Assembly (NCBI GenBank): GCA_009469665.1 | Contig: SSTB01000189.1 | Coordinates: 1-17,913, forward strand | From: Azonexaceae bacterium | Lineage (GTDB): Bacteria > Pseudomonadota > Gammaproteobacteria > Burkholderiales > Rhodocyclaceae | Length of the DNA: 17,913 nucleotides | Reading direction: 5' to 3' | Shown: piece by piece, positions 14,448-17,913 of the stretch | Numbering within the stretch: the first letter of the stretch is position 1 | Layout: each line of letters opens with the position of its first letter | Position numbers and translations under genes: made by a program | The notes under the pieces: model-generated | What the model was told of the DNA's origin: nothing | Databases searched by the model: none | The model's input: only the letters and a program-made list of their open reading frames with translations

Positions 14448-16382
14448 ATGTGGCTCGAAGCTGCCCGTCTCGAACTCGGCCCTGAAGGCACACCCTTTTC
14501 CGTCGCCTACGGCGATGTCTATCACTCCGCCCACGGTGGCCCGGAACAGGCCCGCCACGTCTTCCTCGGCGGCAACGACCTACCGACCCGCTGGCAGGGA
14601 CGCGAGCGCTTCGTCATCCTGGAGACCGGCTTCGGTTTGGGCCTGAACTTTCTCGCCACCTGGGCCGCCTGGCAAGCGGACCCACAGCGTTGCCGCCGCC
14701 TGCATTTCGTCTCGGTGGAAAAGCACCCGCTCTCCTCCGCCGATCTGCAAGCAAGCCAGACGGCATGGCCGGAATTCGCCCCCTTGGCGAAAGCGCTACG
14801 CGATTGCTGGCCGCCCCTGGTGCCCGGTGTCCATCGCCTCAACCTGGCCGGGGGGCGGGTGATCCTGACCCTGGTCTTCGGCGATGCCGTCGAGGTGTTG
14901 AAGAAGATCGACGCCGCCGTGGATGCCTTCTACCTGGACGGCTTTTCGCCGGCCAAGAATCCGGAATTGTGGTCTTCGCCACTCTGCCGCACCTTGGCCC
15001 GCCTTGCCGCCCCTGCCGCCACCCTGGCGACCTGGTCGGTGGCCAGTGGAGTTCGGGATGCCCTAAGCACCGCCGAATTCGACCTGGAAAAGCGCCCCGG
15101 CTTCGCCGGCAAGCGGGAAATGCTGGTGGGCCGCTACCGTTCGCGCAAGCCCGCCACCCGCCAACTTCCGCCAGACCGCCGCGCCGTCGTCCTGGGCGCC
15201 GGCATCGCCGGCTGCACTGCGGCCCATCGTCTCGCCGCCCGCGGTTGGCGGGTAACCGTGCTGGAGCGCAATGCCGCACCGGGCCAGGGCGCTTCCAGCA
15301 ACCTGGCCGGGGTGCTGCGCCCCCTGCCCAGCGTGGACGACAACCGCCTCGCCCGCCTCACCCGGGCCGGTTTCCTGGCCACCCGGGCGCTGTTGCGTGA
15401 CCTGGGCGATGCCGTACGCTGGAACCCCTGCGGCGTGCTGCATCTGGCCCGGGACGCCGCCCACGAGGAAGTTCAGCGGCGCACCGTCACCACCTTGCTT
15501 CCCCCGGCCGAATTCCTCCAATTCATCGACCGGGAGACCGCCTCCCGTCGCCTGGGCTGGCCGGTGAATACGGGGGGATGGTGGTTTCCCGCAGGCGGCT
15601 GGGTGCAGCCGGCCTCCCTGTGCCTTGCGGCCCTGGCCGCATTCCCTGAGCGGATCGAGACGCGCTTCGGGCAGGCAGCCACCCGCCTGGAGCGGAGCGC
15701 TGACGAGTGGCTCGTCCTGAATGCCGAAGGCCACGTCCTGGCGGCGGCACCCCATCTGATCGTCGCAGCCGGTGCGGAAGCGCCGCAATTGTCTCTATTT
15801 GCCCGCCTGCCCCAACAGCGCGCCCGGGGTCAGGTCAGCCATCTACCCCGAGGGACGACGCCCCCCCTCGATGTGGTGCTGTGCAGTTTGGGCTACGCCA
15901 CGCCTGCGGTGGATGGATTCCATCTGGCGGGCGCTTCTTTCACCTTGGAGGATGAGGAAACAGAGGAACGCATCACCGACCACCAGGACAATCTGGCCCG
16001 CCTGGAAATGATGCTGCCCGGCTTTGCGCGGGGCCTCGCAGCCCAGACCCTCACCGGCCGTGTGGGTTTCCGCCCCGCTTCACCCGACCGCCTGCCCCTG
16101 GCGGGCGCAGTGCCAGATTTTTCCGCGCCACGTACGGCCACCCGTCTGGTGGATTTGGTCCGCCTGCAAGGCCTGTGGTGCCTGCAGGGCTACGGCGCGC
16201 GCGGCATCGTGTGGTCCGGGCTGATGGCAGAATTGCTGGCCAGCCGCCTGGACGGCGACCCCCTACCCCTGGGCTGCGATCTGGCCGACGCCTTGGACCC
16301 GGGCCGTTTTTCCCTCGCCCGCAGCAAAACGGCGCCGCGCCCAATAGTCAAAGCTGAGGCGTCCCGGCCCGGCAAAGATTAG
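14448..16382 (+). CDS. mnmC: Bifunctional tRNA mnm5s2U34 biosynthesis protein MnmC
   Basis: 644 aa, fusing two enzymes that finish the wobble uridine of tRNAs for Lys, Glu and others. The N-terminal methyltransferase (MnmD, residues about 1-235) has the SAM loop [10 protein letters not shown] (59-68) and the active segment [16 protein letters not shown] (161-176). The C-terminal FAD oxidoreductase starts with the dinucleotide motif [20 protein letters not shown] (247-266) and ends near [10 protein letters not shown] (about 625). The oxidoreductase removes the carboxymethyl group of cmnm5U; the methyltransferase then methylates nm5U. The ATG at 14448 opens three residues before the first conserved segment; no good ribosome site is seen. 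The last 19 residues appear to be a read-through extension: the gene ends 120 bp inside the convergent DoxX gene. Confidence 0.95.
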   Translation: MWLEAARLELGPEGTPFSVAYGDVYHSAHGGPEQARHVFLGGNDLPTRWQGRERFVILETGFGLGLNFLATWAAWQADPQRCRRLHFVSVEKHPLSSADLQASQTAWPEFAPLAKALRDCWPPLVPGVHRLNLAGGRVILTLVFGDAVEVLKKIDAAVDAFYLDGFSPAKNPELWSSPLCRTLARLAAPAATLATWSVASGVRDALSTAEFDLEKRPGFAGKREMLVGRYRSRKPATRQLPPDRRAVVLGAGIAGCTAAHRLAARGWRVTVLERNAAPGQGASSNLAGVLRPLPSVDDNRLARLTRAGFLATRALLRDLGDAVRWNPCGVLHLARDAAHEEVQRRTVTTLLPPAEFLQFIDRETASRRLGWPVNTGGWWFPAGGWVQPASLCLAALAAFPERIETRFGQAATRLERSADEWLVLNAEGHVLAAAPHLIVAAGAEAPQLSLFARLPQQRARGQVSHLPRGTTPPLDVVLCSLGYATPAVDGFHLAGASFTLEDEETEERITDHQDNLARLEMMLPGFARGLAAQTLTGRVGFRPASPDRLPLAGAVPDFSAPRTATRLVDLVRLQGLWCLQGYGARGIVWSGLMAELLASRLDGDPLPLGCDLADALDPGRFSLARSKTAPRPIVKAEASRPGKD

Positions 16383-16808
16383 GGGAAGCAGCATGCCCAG
16401 GAAGAGCACCGGCAGTTTGAAATTGCCGAAGCCCTTGTCGGTGAAGCCGTAACCCTGGTACAGCTCACTCAGGGTGCCCCACGAATCGGGCCAGTGCACG
16501 CTGGCAATGGCAACGATGGTGAGGACAAAGAGCGAAACCGAGAAGAACCGGGTGGCGATGCCCAGCACCAGCGCCACACCGCCGACCAACTCGAACCAGG
16601 TGGACATCTGCCAACTGATTTCCGGGGGCACCAGGCTGAAGGGGAAAGGGAAACGCTCCTGAATGTCTGCAAACCAGTTGTCGCCGTGGAATTTCTCCAG
16701 ACCTGATTCGAAGAAATCCCAGCCCAGCAGGATGCGTAGACTGAGAAGGCCGATCCAGAGACCGACGAGGTCGAGCGTTTCGAGCCCCTTGGGAATGAGG
16801 GTTTTCAT
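16263..16808 (-). CDS. DoxX family membrane protein of the bufferin-type cluster
   Basis: 181 aa with about four membrane helices (about 13-30, 70-86, 88-104, 130-147) and the DoxX signature [22 protein letters not shown] (25-46). DoxX proteins of this kind are often encoded with MNIO (DUF692) and DUF2063 genes; their role is not settled, with redox or membrane-complex functions suggested. The ATG overlaps the DUF2063 stop by 4 bp (16808-16805), so it is the last gene of a coupled operon. The usual DoxX end is near FDYWARR (residue 159); here 20 further residues follow, antisense to mnmC. Residues 143-181 lie within the overlap. Confidence 0.88.
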   Translation of the reverse strand: MKTLIPKGLETLDLVGLWIGLLSLRILLGWDFFESGLEKFHGDNWFADIQERFPFPFSLVPPEISWQMSTWFELVGGVALVLGIATRFFSVSLFVLTIVAIASVHWPDSWGTLSELYQGYGFTDKGFGNFKLPVLFLGMLLPLIFAGPGRLSFDYWARRRFAAGEGKTARVQGVGQIAAQG

Positions 16809-17551
16809 GGTTTGACTCCGAGTATGACTCCCAGGCGGCGAAGGTCTTCGAGGACGCTGCCGCCTTGGGTAACGAGAAATTCAGGATCGGGATGGGCAAT
16901 TTCGCCCGCTACGGCCAGACAGGCAGCCCGCCCGGTCATGCCTTCGCCCAGAAGGGCAAGCAAGCGAGCCGTCACGGGATTGCTGGCGGCAAAAGCGACC
17001 TTGTCGGCCGGATCGCGGAAAACGATGAGATAGGTGGCTTCCGGCTTGCGTGGACGGTAGGCGGGACCGATGCGATTGACCGGCCAGGCGTAGGCGAGAT
17101 TCAAGAGGGCCGGATTGACCACCGGCGTGCCGGTGAGAAGATCGCCCTCGCGCACATGGGGCGGCGTGGGGGCGTCGGAAATGTCGAGAGCCAGTTCCAC
17201 CCATTCGTAATGGGCGAGTTCACCGAACCAGCGCGGCAGGGGCTGGCACACCGAGCCTTCCTGAAGGTAACGCAGGAATTCGCGGGGAATCTCCCGAAAC
17301 CAGGGCGTGGGGCTGCGCCAATCCCGGAAGAAAGCTCGGTTGAGGCGCCGCCAGCGCGCTTCGCCCAGAATAGCCCGGCAAACGGGGAAGCAGGCGTCCA
17401 GAAATCCGGTGATGTTGTTGAACAGGAGTTCCTCGTAAACGGCCATGCGCCGGGCGGGCACGCCGGAGGGCCTGCCCGTGCGCCTCGGGTCACGGATGCG
17501 CCGCCCAAAGGCCATCTGGAATTTCTGGAAGGGCAGGAGGTCAGCATTCAT
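16805..17551 (-). CDS. bufC: DUF2063 protein, MNIO partner (BufC/HvfC type)
   Basis: 248 aa. The N-terminal DUF2063 domain (about 5-100) has FQKFQMAFGRRIR, RMAVYEELLFNNITGFLDACFPVCRAILGE and WFREIPREFLRYL, the standard pattern. The C-terminal part (about 105-248) contains FGELAHYEWVELAL and VNPALLNLAYAWPVNRI, as in NGO1945-like folds. Such proteins are the partner of DUF692 multinuclear non-heme iron oxidative enzymes and are thought to bind the precursor peptide and help modification. The start ATG (17551-17549) overlaps the bufB stop (ATGA), and the stop overlaps the DoxX start in the same way. The longer open frame up to 17707 is only the antisense-side shadow in bufB. The symbol is by family analogy. 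Confidence 0.88.
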   Translation of the reverse strand: MNADLLPFQKFQMAFGRRIRDPRRTGRPSGVPARRMAVYEELLFNNITGFLDACFPVCRAILGEARWRRLNRAFFRDWRSPTPWFREIPREFLRYLQEGSVCQPLPRWFGELAHYEWVELALDISDAPTPPHVREGDLLTGTPVVNPALLNLAYAWPVNRIGPAYRPRKPEATYLIVFRDPADKVAFAASNPVTARLLALLGEGMTGRAACLAVAGEIAHPDPEFLVTQGGSVLEDLRRLGVILGVKP

Positions 17552-17913
17552 GCGACGCTCCGGCGGCCTGCGACATGGCGCTCGACAATGCCGGCGACCA
17601 CTTCCACTTCCCGCACCAGTTCTTCCAGATCGGGAATGTTGAAATCCCGCTCCAGGCAGGTGGGCACCGGGCCGGTGCGGCGGTAGGCTTCTTCCAGCAG
17701 GACCCACACCGGGTCAATCACTGCGGCGCCGTGGGTGTCCACCAGAAGCCCGTCGGGCTCGGTGTAGTGGCCGGCCACGTGGATGTAGCACGTCCGCTCC
17801 AAGGGCAGCGCAGTCATGAATTGCAGGGGGTCGAAGCCGAAATTGCGGCTATTGACGTAGATGTTATTCACATCGAGATGCAGCAGGCAGTCGGCCTCCG
17901 CCACGATGGCCGA
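17548..17913 (-). CDS. bufB: MNIO family enzyme (DUF692, BufB/HvfB type), C-terminal part only
   Basis: Only the last 121 residues are in the window; the family is about 280 aa, so the start is past 17913. Seen are LLHLDVNNIYVNSRNFGFDP, YIHVAGHYTEPDG, LLVDTHGAAVIDPVW and GPVPTCLERDFNIPDLEEL. These hold the conserved Asp, His and Glu metal ligands of the multinuclear non-heme iron oxidative enzymes. In bufferin-type clusters the enzyme turns cysteines of a small precursor (DUF2282-type, BufA) into thiooxazole-like groups that bind copper. It is followed by the DUF2063 gene with a 4-bp overlap. The precursor gene is expected just upstream, outside the window, so the substrate is inferred. Confidence 0.9.
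   Translation of the reverse strand, partial: SAIVAEADCLLHLDVNNIYVNSRNFGFDPLQFMTALPLERTCYIHVAGHYTEPDGLLVDTHGAAVIDPVWVLLEEAYRRTGPVPTCLERDFNIPDLEELVREVEVVAGIVERHVAGRRSVA

Noticed and set aside
17552..17707. N-terminal extension of bufC to 17707
   Set aside because: It lies in the bufB coding region in another frame, is Arg/Pro/Gly-rich, and the ATGA overlap at 17548-17551 marks the true start.
1..17913. CRISPR array, tRNA/rRNA genes, insertion sequences, prophage
   Set aside because: No regularly spaced repeats, no cloverleaf or rRNA-like stretches, and no transposase or integrase motifs were seen on reading both strands; subtle cases could be missed without tools.

Overview
The window is GC-rich chromosomal DNA, densely coded and with housekeeping genes typical of Betaproteobacteria. 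The neighbour pair aat-bpt, a fused MnmC, an FbpABC-type iron transporter and a MNIO/DUF2063/DoxX cluster together suggest a Rhodocyclales-like organism; this placement is inference from gene content and style, not a database result. No rRNA, tRNA, insertion sequence, phage gene or CRISPR array was seen.

Layout. 1-423 (-) is the 5' part of a YhdH/AcuI-type acrylyl-CoA reductase. It is divergent from a small secreted NlpC/P60 peptidase (538-1053), and a FadR-like palindrome lies between them. A lone polysaccharide pyruvyl transferase follows (1256-2161). Positions 2162-6303 hold a complete ferric-iron ABC transporter in an unusual split arrangement: the binding protein gene (+, under a Fur-box promoter), the permease gene (-, convergent with the first) and the ATPase gene (+, divergent from the permease, 29 bp apart). 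The ATPase gene runs by a 4-bp overlap into aat and then bpt, the two aminoacyl-tRNA-protein transferases of the bacterial N-degron pathway.

7872-11851 is a small module of unknown function. Two paralogous secreted proteins of about 180 residues, with two cysteines at identical spacing, flank a membrane-bound Cache-like GGDEF-EAL protein, and the second paralog is translationally coupled to the c-di-GMP enzyme. This is the best candidate for an undescribed system here. lysS follows (12197-13699), then an unrecognised 163-aa protein and mnmC (14448-16382).

The right end (16263-17913, -) is a tightly coupled operon of a MNIO enzyme (DUF692, BufB/HvfB type), its DUF2063 partner (BufC/HvfC type) and a DoxX membrane protein. 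This is the signature of bufferin-type metallophore RiPP clusters; the precursor gene would lie just beyond the window. The 3' ends of mnmC and the DoxX gene overlap antisense by 120 bp.

Intergenic DNA holds several elements of note: a long imperfect hairpin of about 117 nt after the iron-binding protein gene, a related-looking shorter hairpin after lysS, and -10 boxes so close to start codons that leaderless transcripts are likely for two genes. Two gene-free stretches over 300 bp (8415-8834 and 11852-12196) are described separately.
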